Of a DNA stretch of 46,892 bases, positions 1-8,930 are shown piece by piece (positions within the stretch are counted from its first letter, which is position 1; each line of letters starts with the position of its first letter). The DNA comes from Pseudomonadota bacterium (GTDB lineage Bacteria; Desulfobacterota; JAPLJL01): the NCBI GenBank assembly GCA_026388655.1, contig JAPLJI010000058.1:1-46892 (forward strand). The letters are read 5' to 3'. The notes beneath the pieces were generated by a model. The model was not told the DNA's origin, did not search any database, and saw only the letters and a list, made by a program, of their open reading frames with translations. The position numbers and the translations under genes are program-made.

Positions 1-132
1 GACCTTTTTCTCGCCTTGACCAAAGGCAAGGCCCAGGCCGCCCTGGCCGCCTCTATCTTCCACTTCCGCGAGGTTACCATCCGGCAGGCCAAGGAATACC
101 TGAAGAGCAAAGGGGTTTCGGTCAGGATTTAA
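1..132 (+). CDS. hisF: Imidazole glycerol phosphate synthase subunit HisF, C-terminal end (5' truncated by window)
   Basis: Frame 1 reads ...[34 protein letters not shown]; the LAASIFHF..xTIxxxKxYLxxxGxxVR ending is typical of HisF. Confidence 0.85.
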   Translation, partial: DLFLALTKGKAQAALAASIFHFREVTIRQAKEYLKSKGVSVRI

Positions 133-133
133 A

Positions 134-185
134 GGGTTCAAGGCTTCAAGGCTTCTAGGCTCTTAGGCTTCCAAACTTCCTAGCT
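134..185. repeat. Short-period intergenic tract (about 7-9 nt)
   Basis: ggttcaa ggcttcaa ggcttcta ggctctta ggcttcca between hisF stop and the FAD oxidoreductase stop. Confidence 0.75.
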
Positions 186-188
186 TTT

Positions 189-1697
189 TTACCGATGATA
201 ATCCGGAAGGAGCTGGAGATAATCTTCTCCGGTGATCCGGCTGGCGCAGATTATGCCCGCGTGGATGGCGGCGTCGTTGGCCGCCGCCCAGCATTCCGCC
301 GTATCCGAGGCAAAAAACAAACCTTCCACCCAGGGGCATTTCGCCCGCGGGCGGGCTTCCCCTACCTGGTCCGGGGCCTGGGCCACCGGGATCAGGCTGT
401 CGGTAACGGTCACGATCGCGAATGCCAGGTTTTTCTCGAACCCCGGATAGGACTGGCGGAAAAATCTATCCATGGCTATGTACGCGTTCCGGACCAGGTC
501 TTTCTGGTAAGTTTCCTGGTCGGTCAGGGAGCAGTAAGCGTCGATCAGCTGCATCCCCTCCGGCGCCCGGGAGGGATCCATGTTTGAGCTGGCCCAGAAA
601 CCGAGACGGACATCCCCGGTATATCCATCCTCCGCCCCCAGGACCCGGGGAACGAAGGTCATATCTTCCTTGATCACCCTGTCCTTGAGCCCGTAATAGA
701 TGCAGATCGCCCCCGCCGACCAGAAAGATTTCACCCGGCTGACAAAATCAACCGGAAAATTTTCTTCCGGGATGATCCGGAAGACATCCTTGACAGGCAG
801 GCTGCTCACGACCACGGGGGCGGGGATAAACTCGGGGTTTCCTTCCAGAAGCGCCTGCACCCCCTTGATCCGGCCCTTTTCGACCACCACCCGCATGACC
901 GGGGAGGAAACCCGGACCGCCCCCCCGTTTTCGGTCACTACCTGGGCGAGTTTCATCGGGATCTGCTGGAAGCCGGGGGCCGGAACCGTGGAGCACCCTC
1001 CCAGGGAAAACCGCTTGCCCGAGCGCGCCACCCCCCGGTTCATCAGGATATGGTCGCCGGCCGAGATCTGGTCGGGATCATTGATAGTGGCGTTCAAGGT
1101 GGCAATGACCGCGTGAAGTTCAGTCACGCCGGGACTGGCGGTTTTCATTTTCAACCACTCGGAAAAAGGCAGGATATTCATTTGGAAAGCTTCTTCAGTG
1201 GAAAGAACCACCATTTCCCGGTTTAACCTGGCCGTTTCTTCCTGGTCCCGGGCCGACATCCAGGGAAAATTGCCGCCCCGTTCGCTGCCGTTTTCCATCC
1301 GGTAAAGCCTGCCCTCGTGGAAATAGCCGGCGCTCTTAACCGGGAAGAGTTCAATCGGTTTTCCGAGTTTCTCAAGTAGGATGGCGGTCCGGCCTTTCTC
1401 GGAATGGGGCAGAACGTGGATCCCGGCCTCCAGGGTGAAACCGTGGAGAAGCTTTTCCTTCACGATCTTCTCCAGGTGCGGTTCGGAATGGAAAAACCAG
1501 GTCTTGGCCGCGCCGCGGATTAGCCTTGGGTATCGTTCCGTATCAATGCCCTCGCCGGGGAAAGAGATATCCCGGCCCCCGATCTCTTCCTCTTTTTCCA
1601 GGATCAGCACCTTTTTCCCGGCCTTCCGGGCCAGGAGCGCCCCCGCGGTTGTCCCGGCCACCCCGGCGCCGATGATGATCACGTCATAGTTTGCCAT
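189..1697 (-). CDS. Phytoene dehydrogenase-like FAD-dependent oxidoreductase
   Basis: N-terminal dinucleotide-binding motif YDVIIIGAGVAGTTAGALLARKAGKKVLILEKEEEIGGR; CrtI/retinol saturase-like C-terminus. Confidence 0.85.
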   Translation of the reverse strand: MANYDVIIIGAGVAGTTAGALLARKAGKKVLILEKEEEIGGRDISFPGEGIDTERYPRLIRGAAKTWFFHSEPHLEKIVKEKLLHGFTLEAGIHVLPHSEKGRTAILLEKLGKPIELFPVKSAGYFHEGRLYRMENGSERGGNFPWMSARDQEETARLNREMVVLSTEEAFQMNILPFSEWLKMKTASPGVTELHAVIATLNATINDPDQISAGDHILMNRGVARSGKRFSLGGCSTVPAPGFQQIPMKLAQVVTENGGAVRVSSPVMRVVVEKGRIKGVQALLEGNPEFIPAPVVVSSLPVKDVFRIIPEENFPVDFVSRVKSFWSAGAICIYYGLKDRVIKEDMTFVPRVLGAEDGYTGDVRLGFWASSNMDPSRAPEGMQLIDAYCSLTDQETYQKDLVRNAYIAMDRFFRQSYPGFEKNLAFAIVTVTDSLIPVAQAPDQVGEARPRAKCPWVEGLFFASDTAECWAAANDAAIHAGIICASRITGEDYLQLLPDYHR

Positions 1698-1767
1698 TCA
1701 TTCCTTTCTTCGCAGCCCAGGAACGGGCCGGTTATACGCCCTGATTTGTATTCCGTTATTTTTTTTC

Positions 1768-1823
1768 GTAGGGGAGGGCTTAATGCCCTCCCTTTCGCGG
1801 GCGGGGACAAGCCCCGCCCCTAC
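1768..1823. repeat. Compound palindromic intergenic repeat
   Basis: GTAGGGGAGGGCTTAATGCCCTCCCTTTCGCGGGCGGGGACAAGCCCCGCCCCTAC: terminal GTAGGGG/CCCCTAC plus two internal hairpins. Confidence 0.85.
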
Positions 1824-1847
1824 AAATAAACTAATTGATAATTTTTT

Positions 1848-1926
1848 CCCCCTCACCCCAACCCTCTCCTTCAGGACGAGCCTTCAGGATGAGCCTTCAG
1901 GACAAGTCCCACGAGGGGAGAGGGGT
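1848..1926. repeat. CCCCTCACCCCAACCCTCTCC...GGGGAGAGGGG repeat with short tandem units in the loop
   Basis: Loop holds cttcaggacgagc cttcaggatgagc cttcaggacaagt. Confidence 0.8.
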
Positions 1927-1934
1927 TTTATTGT

Positions 1935-3608
1935 TTAAACGAACGGGTTTTTAACCACTTCGAACGGGTCGTAGGGATAGCCGTAAACCTGGCGAACCGT
2001 GCCGAGGACCTCGCTCAGGGTGGCCTTCGCCCTGGCCGCCTCGATCATCGCGGGAATCAGGTTAATCTTTTCCCCCTCCTCCGCCCGGCTCTTCAAATTC
2101 CTGATCGCTTCCCGGGTTTTCTTGAAATCTCGCTCGGATTTAAACCGTTTAACCCGGTTAAGCTGGATCTCCTCCGCGCCGGAAGAGATCCGGTGCACCC
2201 GGGCCTGGAAATCCTCTTCCGGGGGGATCTGGAAGGCGTTGGCCCCCACGATGATCCGTTCCCCGCTTTCCACTTCTTTCTGATACCGGAGGGCGGCTTT
2301 CTCCAGTTCTTGGTCGATCCAGCCGTTTTTTAAAACCTCCATCATCCCGCCGCGGGATTCGATCTCCTCAATGATTTTGACCGCCTCTTTTTCGATCCGG
2401 TCGGTCAATTCCTCGACATAATATGAACCTCCGAGGGGATCGGAAACGTTGGCCACCCCGGTTTCATAGGCCAGGATCTGCTGGGTGCGGATGGCCACCC
2501 GGACCGCTTCCTCGGTCGGCAGGGCGATCGGTTCGTCAAAGGAACAGCAATGGAGGGACTGGACTCCGGCCAGAACCGCCGCCAGGGCCTGATAGGCGAT
2601 CCGGACGATATTGTTCAGGGGCTGCTGGGGGACCAGGGAACAGCCCGCGGTGTGCACCCCGAAACGGAACTGGAGTGACTTTTCATCCCTGGCCCCGAAC
2701 CGCTCTTTCATGATCCGGGCCCAGAGCCTCCGGGCGGCCCGGAGCTTGGCCACTTCCTCGAACAAATCCATATGCGCCGAACAGTAAAAAGCGAGCCGGG
2801 GGCCGAATTCATCAATCTGCAAATCCCGGTCCAGCACGCCCCGGATGTAAAGCATGGCCATGGAAAAACCGAAACCGATTTCCTGGGCCGCGTTGATCCC
2901 CTGCTCCCGGAGATCGTAAAGGTTGATATTGATCGGATACCAGCGGGGCAGGTTCCGGGTGCAATATTCGACCGTATCCACCCCGGTCTTGTAAGCCAGG
3001 TCCAGGGGAGCGCTCATCCTGATCCCGCAGAAACGGGTATGGATCGGATCGTTCTGGGTGGTGCCGGAGAGTTTTCCGATCTCCAATCCCCGGGATTCCG
3101 CCATCGCCAGGTACTGGGCCAGGACCACCGGGGTAATACAGGAACTGATAATCAGGGAAACGCTGATCTTTTCAACCGGGATTCCGGAGAAAATATCCTC
3201 CACGTCCGAAATGGAAGAGATCGGCACCCCCTGGACCCCGATCTCCCCCCGGGCCCGGGGATGATCCGAATCCAGTCCCAGGTTGGTCGGGACATCAATG
3301 ATTACGTTAAGCCCCCCCGAACCCTCAGTGATCAGGAACTTGAGGCGCTCATTGGTATCCATCGGGGTTCCGAACCCGGTCACCTCCCTCCGGGTCCAGT
3401 AACGCCCCCGGTACATATCCCGGTATATCCCCCGGGTAAAGGGAAACCTCCCCGGGTCGGCTATATCGCGTTCGTAATCGAGCCCGGCCGAGTCCTCCGG
3501 ACGGTAGAATTCCTTGACCGGGAAACCGGACCAGGTCTCGGGTTTTTTATGTTTCTCCCGGTAGGATTCCTCAATCTTTTCAATGTTTTTTTTGTGAGAA
3601 TCTGCCAA
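1935..3608 (-). CDS. Methylmalonyl-CoA mutase family large (alpha) subunit, divergent paralog without B12-binding domain
   Basis: Colinear with the MCM TIM barrel ([49 protein letters not shown]), ends before any cobalamin domain; several active-site positions differ from its paralog at 28250-29941. Confidence 0.88.
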   Translation of the reverse strand: MADSHKKNIEKIEESYREKHKKPETWSGFPVKEFYRPEDSAGLDYERDIADPGRFPFTRGIYRDMYRGRYWTRREVTGFGTPMDTNERLKFLITEGSGGLNVIIDVPTNLGLDSDHPRARGEIGVQGVPISSISDVEDIFSGIPVEKISVSLIISSCITPVVLAQYLAMAESRGLEIGKLSGTTQNDPIHTRFCGIRMSAPLDLAYKTGVDTVEYCTRNLPRWYPININLYDLREQGINAAQEIGFGFSMAMLYIRGVLDRDLQIDEFGPRLAFYCSAHMDLFEEVAKLRAARRLWARIMKERFGARDEKSLQFRFGVHTAGCSLVPQQPLNNIVRIAYQALAAVLAGVQSLHCCSFDEPIALPTEEAVRVAIRTQQILAYETGVANVSDPLGGSYYVEELTDRIEKEAVKIIEEIESRGGMMEVLKNGWIDQELEKAALRYQKEVESGERIIVGANAFQIPPEEDFQARVHRISSGAEEIQLNRVKRFKSERDFKKTREAIRNLKSRAEEGEKINLIPAMIEAARAKATLSEVLGTVRQVYGYPYDPFEVVKNPFV

Positions 3609-3687
3609 AATATTTTCCTTAATTATCAGTATTTTAACTGATATTATCTAATTACATATATTAACTTTTTATTCGAGACTATTACGG

Positions 3688-4533
3688 TCAAAGATTGAAA
3701 ACCTTCTTGGCCGAACTGAAGAGATACTCATCCCGGGCTTTATCCTTCAAATTCAAGCCGGCGATGGCGGGAAGAGCATTCTCGTATAGCACCACCGGGT
3801 GGGTCGATCCGAACATAACTTTTCCTATCCCCCGGGTGTTCATAAAACGGACCAGGGAGGGATCAAGATACTTTGGATGGTGGCCGGCGGTACCGATATA
3901 TACGTTCGGATGTTTCCAGGCCGCCGCGATCGCCTCCTCCACCCAGGGCCACCCGGTATGGGATGCAACAATCTTGAGCTCCGGAAAATAAAGGGCGATA
4001 TCATCCACCAGGACCGGCTGGGCGTACTTGCTCGGCAGAAATTCCGCCGAATGCCCGACCTGCATTACCACCGGAACCCCGAGCTCAGCGCACTTGGCGT
4101 AAAAGGGATAATATTCCCGATCGTTCAGGTAAAGCTCGAATCCATAGGTATGAAGGTGGGCCCCGATAAAACCGTATTTGGTCACGGCTTTTTCCAGCTC
4201 TTTTACCCCTTCCATCCGCATCTCCGGGTTTATCCCGTAAAGACCCTTAAGGCGATTGGGATAGGCGCCGACCGCTTCGGCCATCTCCTCCACCGAAAAG
4301 TCCCACATGAGCTTCTTCCGCTTGAAAGACTTCATCCGGAAAGCAGGGACAATTACCACGTCCATCCCGGTTCTGTCCATCATCGCGACGAAATCTTTCG
4401 GGGAAAGCCCCTTGATCCGATCTTCCATCCGCCACCACCTGACGAGATCGTGCATCTCGGGGTCCTCGATGAACCCCTTGTGCCTCATCTCCGGGGTAAA
4501 AGGGTTGCACCAGTAATCAATCGCTCCAGGCAT
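3688..4533 (-). CDS. Amidohydrolase family 2 (TIM-barrel metal-dependent hydrolase/decarboxylase-like)
   Basis: GLYGINPEMRMEGVKELEKAV, KIVASHTGWPWVEEAIAAAWKHPNVYIGTAGHHPKYLDPSLVRFMN, VMFGSTHP; architecture of the ACMSD/amidohydrolase-2 family. Confidence 0.8.
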   Translation of the reverse strand: MPGAIDYWCNPFTPEMRHKGFIEDPEMHDLVRWWRMEDRIKGLSPKDFVAMMDRTGMDVVIVPAFRMKSFKRKKLMWDFSVEEMAEAVGAYPNRLKGLYGINPEMRMEGVKELEKAVTKYGFIGAHLHTYGFELYLNDREYYPFYAKCAELGVPVVMQVGHSAEFLPSKYAQPVLVDDIALYFPELKIVASHTGWPWVEEAIAAAWKHPNVYIGTAGHHPKYLDPSLVRFMNTRGIGKVMFGSTHPVVLYENALPAIAGLNLKDKARDEYLFSSAKKVFNL

Positions 4534-4610
4534 TGTTATCCTCCATCTGTAAATTCAAAACCCCAATGACCAAGCACCTACAGTTAATTTCAAATTTCTA
4601 ATTTGGTATT

Positions 4611-4735
4611 TTGGTTATTAAGTTATTCGGTTGCGGTTACGCAGCTCGTTTCGGTTGAGTTTTACGGTTGCGGTTTAAAAGCCGAAAGACGTAACCGATT
4701 GACTAAACGAGCAGCGCAACCTAATAACGCAACCC
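4611..4735. repeat. Imperfect long inverted repeat between amidohydrolase and acyl-CoA dehydrogenase genes
   Basis: ggttgcggttacgcagctcgttt ... aaacgagcagcgcaacctaataacgcaacc are near reverse complements with A/T-G rich spacer. Confidence 0.6.
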
Positions 4736-4761
4736 GCAGATTTTAAACTCTTCATGAGAAT

Positions 4762-5916
4762 TCAGATGTTTTCCTGGTAACGTTTTAACAAATCCTTAGC
4801 CACGATGACCCGCTGGATCTGGTTGGTTCCCTCGAAGATCTGAATGACCTTGGCGTCCCGCATCATTCGCTCCACCGGGTAATCCTTGGTATATCCGTAT
4901 CCGCCGAGGATCTGCACCGCGTCGGTGGTCACCTGCATCGCGGTATCCGAGGCCAGGCATTTGGCCATGGAGGCCATCGGGGTCAGCCCGGTTTTCCCCT
5001 CGTCCATCTCCAGGGCCGTCCGGTAAATGAGGGACCGGCTGGCTTCGATCCCGATCGCCATGTCCGCCAGGATGAATTGGATCCCCTGGAAACCGGCGAT
5101 GGCTTCCCCGAACTGCACCCTCTGGCTCGCGTACTTGACGGAATACTCCATCGCCCCCTGGGCCAGTCCGAGAGCCATAGCCGCCACCAAAATCCGGGTG
5201 TCAGTCAGCCCGGAGAGAACCAGGTCCCAGCCGGTGTCTTCGTCGCTCAGCTTGTTATCAAAAGGAACAAAGGCGTCTTCCAGAACCAGGTCGGTGGTGG
5301 GCGAGCCCCTCATGCCCATCTTTTTCTCCACCTTCCCCACCGAAAGACCCGGGGTATTCTTCTCTATAAAAAAAGCGATTATTCCCTTTTTCTTTTTCTC
5401 GGGATCGATTGTACCGAAAATGGTAAAACCATCGGCAACACTCCCGCTGGTGATGAAGCACTTCCTGCCGGAGAGAAAATAGCCGTTTTTCCCCCGGGTC
5501 ACCCGGGTCTTGATCGCGGCGGCGTCCGAACCGGCTTCCGGCTCGGTCAGGGCGAACCCGATCAGGTAATTCCCGGCCCCGACCTGGGGGAGAATCCGCT
5601 GGCGGACCAGCGGGCCGGCCCCGTTAAGAAATGGTGTAAGACCCGCCTGGTGATTGGCCAGGAGCAGGGCCGCGCTGGCGTCCACCCGGGAAACCTCTTC
5701 GATTACCCGGCATAAAAGCGCCATCCGGGAGGGAATCCCTCCGAAACTCTCAGGGACCCGGAGGCGGAAAAGGCCGTTTTCCGCGAAAAGTTTACGGATA
5801 TCTTCGGGAAATTCCTGGGCTTCGTCCACCGCGGCGGACCGGGGCGCGACCTTTTCCGCGCAAATCCGGCGGACCGTGTCCAGGATCAGCTTTTCGGTCT
5901 CGGAAGGTTCAAACAT
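4762..5916 (-). CDS. Acyl-CoA dehydrogenase
   Basis: [67 protein letters not shown]. Confidence 0.95.
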   Translation of the reverse strand: MFEPSETEKLILDTVRRICAEKVAPRSAAVDEAQEFPEDIRKLFAENGLFRLRVPESFGGIPSRMALLCRVIEEVSRVDASAALLLANHQAGLTPFLNGAGPLVRQRILPQVGAGNYLIGFALTEPEAGSDAAAIKTRVTRGKNGYFLSGRKCFITSGSVADGFTIFGTIDPEKKKKGIIAFFIEKNTPGLSVGKVEKKMGMRGSPTTDLVLEDAFVPFDNKLSDEDTGWDLVLSGLTDTRILVAAMALGLAQGAMEYSVKYASQRVQFGEAIAGFQGIQFILADMAIGIEASRSLIYRTALEMDEGKTGLTPMASMAKCLASDTAMQVTTDAVQILGGYGYTKDYPVERMMRDAKVIQIFEGTNQIQRVIVAKDLLKRYQENI

Positions 5917-5921
5917 TTACA

Positions 5922-6034
5922 AGTCTCTGGTCTCTGGTTTCCGGTCTCTGGTCTCTGGTTTATGTTTTGGAACTTTGGTCTTTGAGCTTTAAACCTTGAA
6001 CCTTGAACCTTGAACTTTGAACCTTAAACCTTTT
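5922..6034. repeat. Period-7 intergenic tract (two unit types in succession)
   Basis: gtctctg gtctctg gtttccg gtctctg gtctctg then aaccttg aaccttg aaccttg aactttg aacctta; fills almost the whole spacer. Confidence 0.92.
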
Positions 6035-6040
6035 CATCGT

Positions 6041-6787
6041 TCATCCCGCCATCGTCAGCCCGCCGCTGACGCTCATCACCTGGCCGGTAATGTAATTGGA
6101 CAGCGGCGAGGCGAAAAACAGGACCGCGTCAGCGATCTCTTCCGGCCTGGCCACCCGCCGGAAAGGAATAGCTTTTTCCAGGGCCTGGACCACCTTGTCC
6201 GGCTGGGCCCGTAGAAGCGGAGTATCCGTCGGGCCCGGGCATATACTGTTCACGTTGATATTGTATCTGGCCACTTCCCGGGCCAGGGACTTGGAAAATG
6301 CGATCACCCCTCCCTTGGCCCCGGCATAAACGGTTTCCCCCAGGCTTCCCACCCGTCCGGCGTCGCTGGCGATATTCACGATCTTCCCCGCCTGTCTCTC
6401 GATCATCGGGTCCAGAACCGCCCGGGAGCAATGGATCACCCCCATCAGGTTGATCGCGATAACCTTATTCCAGAATTCCGGCTTGGTCTCGACAAAAGGC
6501 TGGATCTGGTCCCAACCCGCGTTATTCACCAGGATCTGAGCGTTACCCAGGGATTCCGTTGCTCTCCTGGTCGCTTCCTCCACTGACTTCCATTCCGCCA
6601 CGTCAACCTTGAAGGCCTCCGCTTTCCGGGAAAGCTTCCGGATTTCCTGGACCGTGGCCTGGGCATTCTCAAAATTCAGATCAAAAACGGCCACCTCCGC
6701 CCCGGATTCCGCCAGTTTCAAGCAAATCGCCTTCCCGATCCCCTGCCCTCCGCCGGTCACGATTGCTACTTTACCTTTTAAGTCCAT
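6041..6787 (-). CDS. Short-chain dehydrogenase; resembles 2-hydroxycyclohexanecarboxyl-CoA dehydrogenase (BadH)
   Basis: VTGGGQGIG, NNAGWD, YAGAKGG; NIASDAGRVGSLGETVYAGAKGG, ICPGPTDTPLL and SVSGGLTMAG recall BadH (from memory, not searched). Confidence 0.85.
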   Translation of the reverse strand: MDLKGKVAIVTGGGQGIGKAICLKLAESGAEVAVFDLNFENAQATVQEIRKLSRKAEAFKVDVAEWKSVEEATRRATESLGNAQILVNNAGWDQIQPFVETKPEFWNKVIAINLMGVIHCSRAVLDPMIERQAGKIVNIASDAGRVGSLGETVYAGAKGGVIAFSKSLAREVARYNINVNSICPGPTDTPLLRAQPDKVVQALEKAIPFRRVARPEEIADAVLFFASPLSNYITGQVMSVSGGLTMAG

Positions 6788-6866
6788 ATGTCCCTCCCGC
6801 TGAATTTCTTGTTTCGGTTTTCTGGTTTTGGGTTTAGAGTTTGCTTTGAACTTTGGGCTTAATTAT

Positions 6867-7661
6867 TTATTTTCCTTTAAATTGAGGTTTTCTTTTGTTC
6901 ACAAAAGCGTCCAGTCCTTCCCGGGCGTCCCCGGTCCGGAGCACCTCCAGGAATTCCTTAAGTTCAAGCTTCAGCCCGTCCTGGATGGGCAGATCCAACC
7001 CGATGCGGACGCATTTTTTTATCGCCGCGATGGCCAGGGAAGCCCGCCCCGCCAGTTCGCCGGCGAATTTCAGACTCTCGGCCCGGAGCGCCTCCGGCTC
7101 GTAAACCCGGTGGACCAGGCCGACCGCCAGGGCCTCGTCCGCGGAGAGGGCCTTGCCCATAATCATAAGTTCCAAAGCCCTAGCCTTGCCGATCACCCGG
7201 GAAAGGCGCTGGGTCCCACCCGCCGCCGGGAAAAGGCCGATGTTGGCCTCGGGCAGACCGACCGTCGCTTTCCCCCGGGACATGAAGCGGAAGTCACAGG
7301 CGAGGGCGAATTCCAGACCCCCTCCCAGGGCGTGGCCGCTGATCACCGCGATGGTCGGCTGGGGCAAAGCCTCGAAACGGCTGGTAACCTGCTGGAGGCG
7401 GGAATCGTAATTATCCATAAATTTTACCAGTTCCTCTCCCTCACGGGCATGCATCATTTTTATATCCGCCCCGGCGATGAAGACCTTCTCCACTTCGCTT
7501 ATGATCGCCACGGCCCGGACATCCTTGTTCTTCTCCAATCGGTCCAGGACCCGGTGAAACTCCTCCACCAGCTCCAGGTCCAGGGCATTGGCCGGCGGCC
7601 GGTTCAGGATCAGCCTGGCCACCGCCTGTTCGGTTTCCACCCGGATATAATCTTTAGTCAT
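6867..7661 (-). CDS. Enoyl-CoA hydratase (crotonase family), both catalytic Glu present
   Basis: GHALGGGLEFALACDFRFMSRGKATVGLPEANIGLFPAAGGTQRLSRVIG aligns to the crotonase motif with Glu at both catalytic positions. Confidence 0.92.
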   Translation of the reverse strand: MTKDYIRVETEQAVARLILNRPPANALDLELVEEFHRVLDRLEKNKDVRAVAIISEVEKVFIAGADIKMMHAREGEELVKFMDNYDSRLQQVTSRFEALPQPTIAVISGHALGGGLEFALACDFRFMSRGKATVGLPEANIGLFPAAGGTQRLSRVIGKARALELMIMGKALSADEALAVGLVHRVYEPEALRAESLKFAGELAGRASLAIAAIKKCVRIGLDLPIQDGLKLELKEFLEVLRTGDAREGLDAFVNKRKPQFKGK

Positions 7662-7760
7662 GGCTGCGCCTCTTACAGTGTCGGTGTCGGTGTCAGTGTC
7701 AGTATTTTCACTCGAGACTCGCAGGCTAAAGCCTGCGGTTACCCTTTTTTTCCCTTCCTT

Positions 7761-7800
7761 CTAACCCTGAACCTCTGAACCGTGAACCTTGAACCCTGTT
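7761..7800. repeat. Period-7 intergenic tract
   Basis: aaccctg aacctctg aaccgtg aaccttg aaccctg, adjacent to the stop of the 7801-8610 gene. Confidence 0.88.
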
Positions 7801-8610
7801 TTATTTAAATTTTCCGTCCCGCCATTTAATGGCTTCCTTGATGCCTTTTTCGGCCAGGATCTTCCAGAACTCAATCACCGGGGGAGAGAAATGGGAGATG
7901 GAATCCAGCTCGCAGGCCGCTTGCACAACATTTTTCCATCCCATCTCTTCAACCACCCTGTTGATCAAGGCCTTGTTCAGGGCCAGAAGCTCATCCGGAA
8001 CCAGGGCCATCCGGCCGGCCAGTTTTATCACCTCTTCCTCGAGTTTGTCGGCCGGGAAAGCCTTGAGCGCCAGGCCGATCCTCTCCGCCTCCCGGCCGTC
8101 AATCTGGTCGCCGGTGAAAAGCATCCGCTTGGCCCACTGGGGACCGACGAGGTAGGCCCACATCGGGGTCAACGGCAGGCCCAATCCCCGCACTCCGGGA
8201 TGACCGAACCTGGCGTCCTCGCTCGTGAGGATGATATCGCAGGCCAGGGCGAGATCGGTCCCGCCGCCCAGGCAGTAGCCGTGAACCTGGGCGAGGACCG
8301 GCTTCTTCAGGTTCCAGATCTTCATCCAGCGTTCCGAAACTTTTTCCAGCCGGGATTTGTCTTCCAGAATCGTCCGCTGGCGGGTGGCCACTTCCCCCCC
8401 CGGTTCGATATCGTATCCGGAGGAAAAGCCCCTTCCCGCCCCCTTGATCACGCAAACCTTGACCCGGGGATCATTTTCCCCTTCTTTCAGGGCGCGGACG
8501 AGTTCTTCCTGGAGATTAATACTCAGGGCATTGAGCTTGTCGGGGCGGTTCATCGTAACAACCAAGACCCCGTCTGGATTCGCGTTGCAGATGATATCTT
8601 TGTATTCCAA
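7801..8610 (-). CDS. Crotonase-superfamily protein lacking the canonical catalytic Glu pair
   Basis: GYCLGGGTDLALACDIILTSEDARFGHPGVRGLGLPLTPMWAYLVG: family motif present, GGGxE is GGGTD and PE is PG. Confidence 0.87.
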   Translation of the reverse strand: MEYKDIICNANPDGVLVVTMNRPDKLNALSINLQEELVRALKEGENDPRVKVCVIKGAGRGFSSGYDIEPGGEVATRQRTILEDKSRLEKVSERWMKIWNLKKPVLAQVHGYCLGGGTDLALACDIILTSEDARFGHPGVRGLGLPLTPMWAYLVGPQWAKRMLFTGDQIDGREAERIGLALKAFPADKLEEEVIKLAGRMALVPDELLALNKALINRVVEEMGWKNVVQAACELDSISHFSPPVIEFWKILAEKGIKEAIKWRDGKFK

Positions 8611-8681
8611 TCAACCTCCAAAGATAAGTTTACCCATCAAATAATGTTGGCAGCAAAGCATGGGTCAAAAAAAAGAATTCC

Positions 8682-8784
8682 GTCATCCCTGCGAAAGCAG
8701 GGATCCAGGAAATTCTTAGAAACTCTGGATTCCCGCTTCCCTCCGGGCAGTAGGCCCTACTGGGCCGGAGGCCGCGGGAAAGAC
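8682..8784. repeat. GTCATCCCTGCGAAAGCAGGGATCCAG...TCTGGATTCCCGC palindromic repeat with a nested 30-bp palindrome
   Basis: Nested ctccgggcagtaggccctactgggccggag at 8741-8770 inside the second hairpin. Confidence 0.8.
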
Positions 8785-8890
8785 AACACATAACAAATTG
8801 GTTCCCAAATAACGAATAATTCATTGAAGAATCGAGAGCAAAAAGGATTCCCAGGTTCGAGGGTCATGTGTTCCAGAATTATTTTTTTGA

Positions 8891-8930
8891 AGAATCCTTG
8901 AACCCTTGAAACCTTGACCCCTTGAACCCT
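8891..8930. repeat. Period 7-9 intergenic tract
   Basis: aatccttg aacccttg aaaccttg accccttg aaccctta, ends at the metH-like stop. Confidence 0.88.

Noticed and set aside
2772-3641. 289-aa plus-strand ORF opposite the first mutase; similarly 6828-7778, 7789-8793, 9612-10574, 12770-13558 and 15384-16256
   Set aside because: Mirror ORFs of confident minus-strand genes with low-complexity Pro/Gly/Arg/His-rich composition and no motif.
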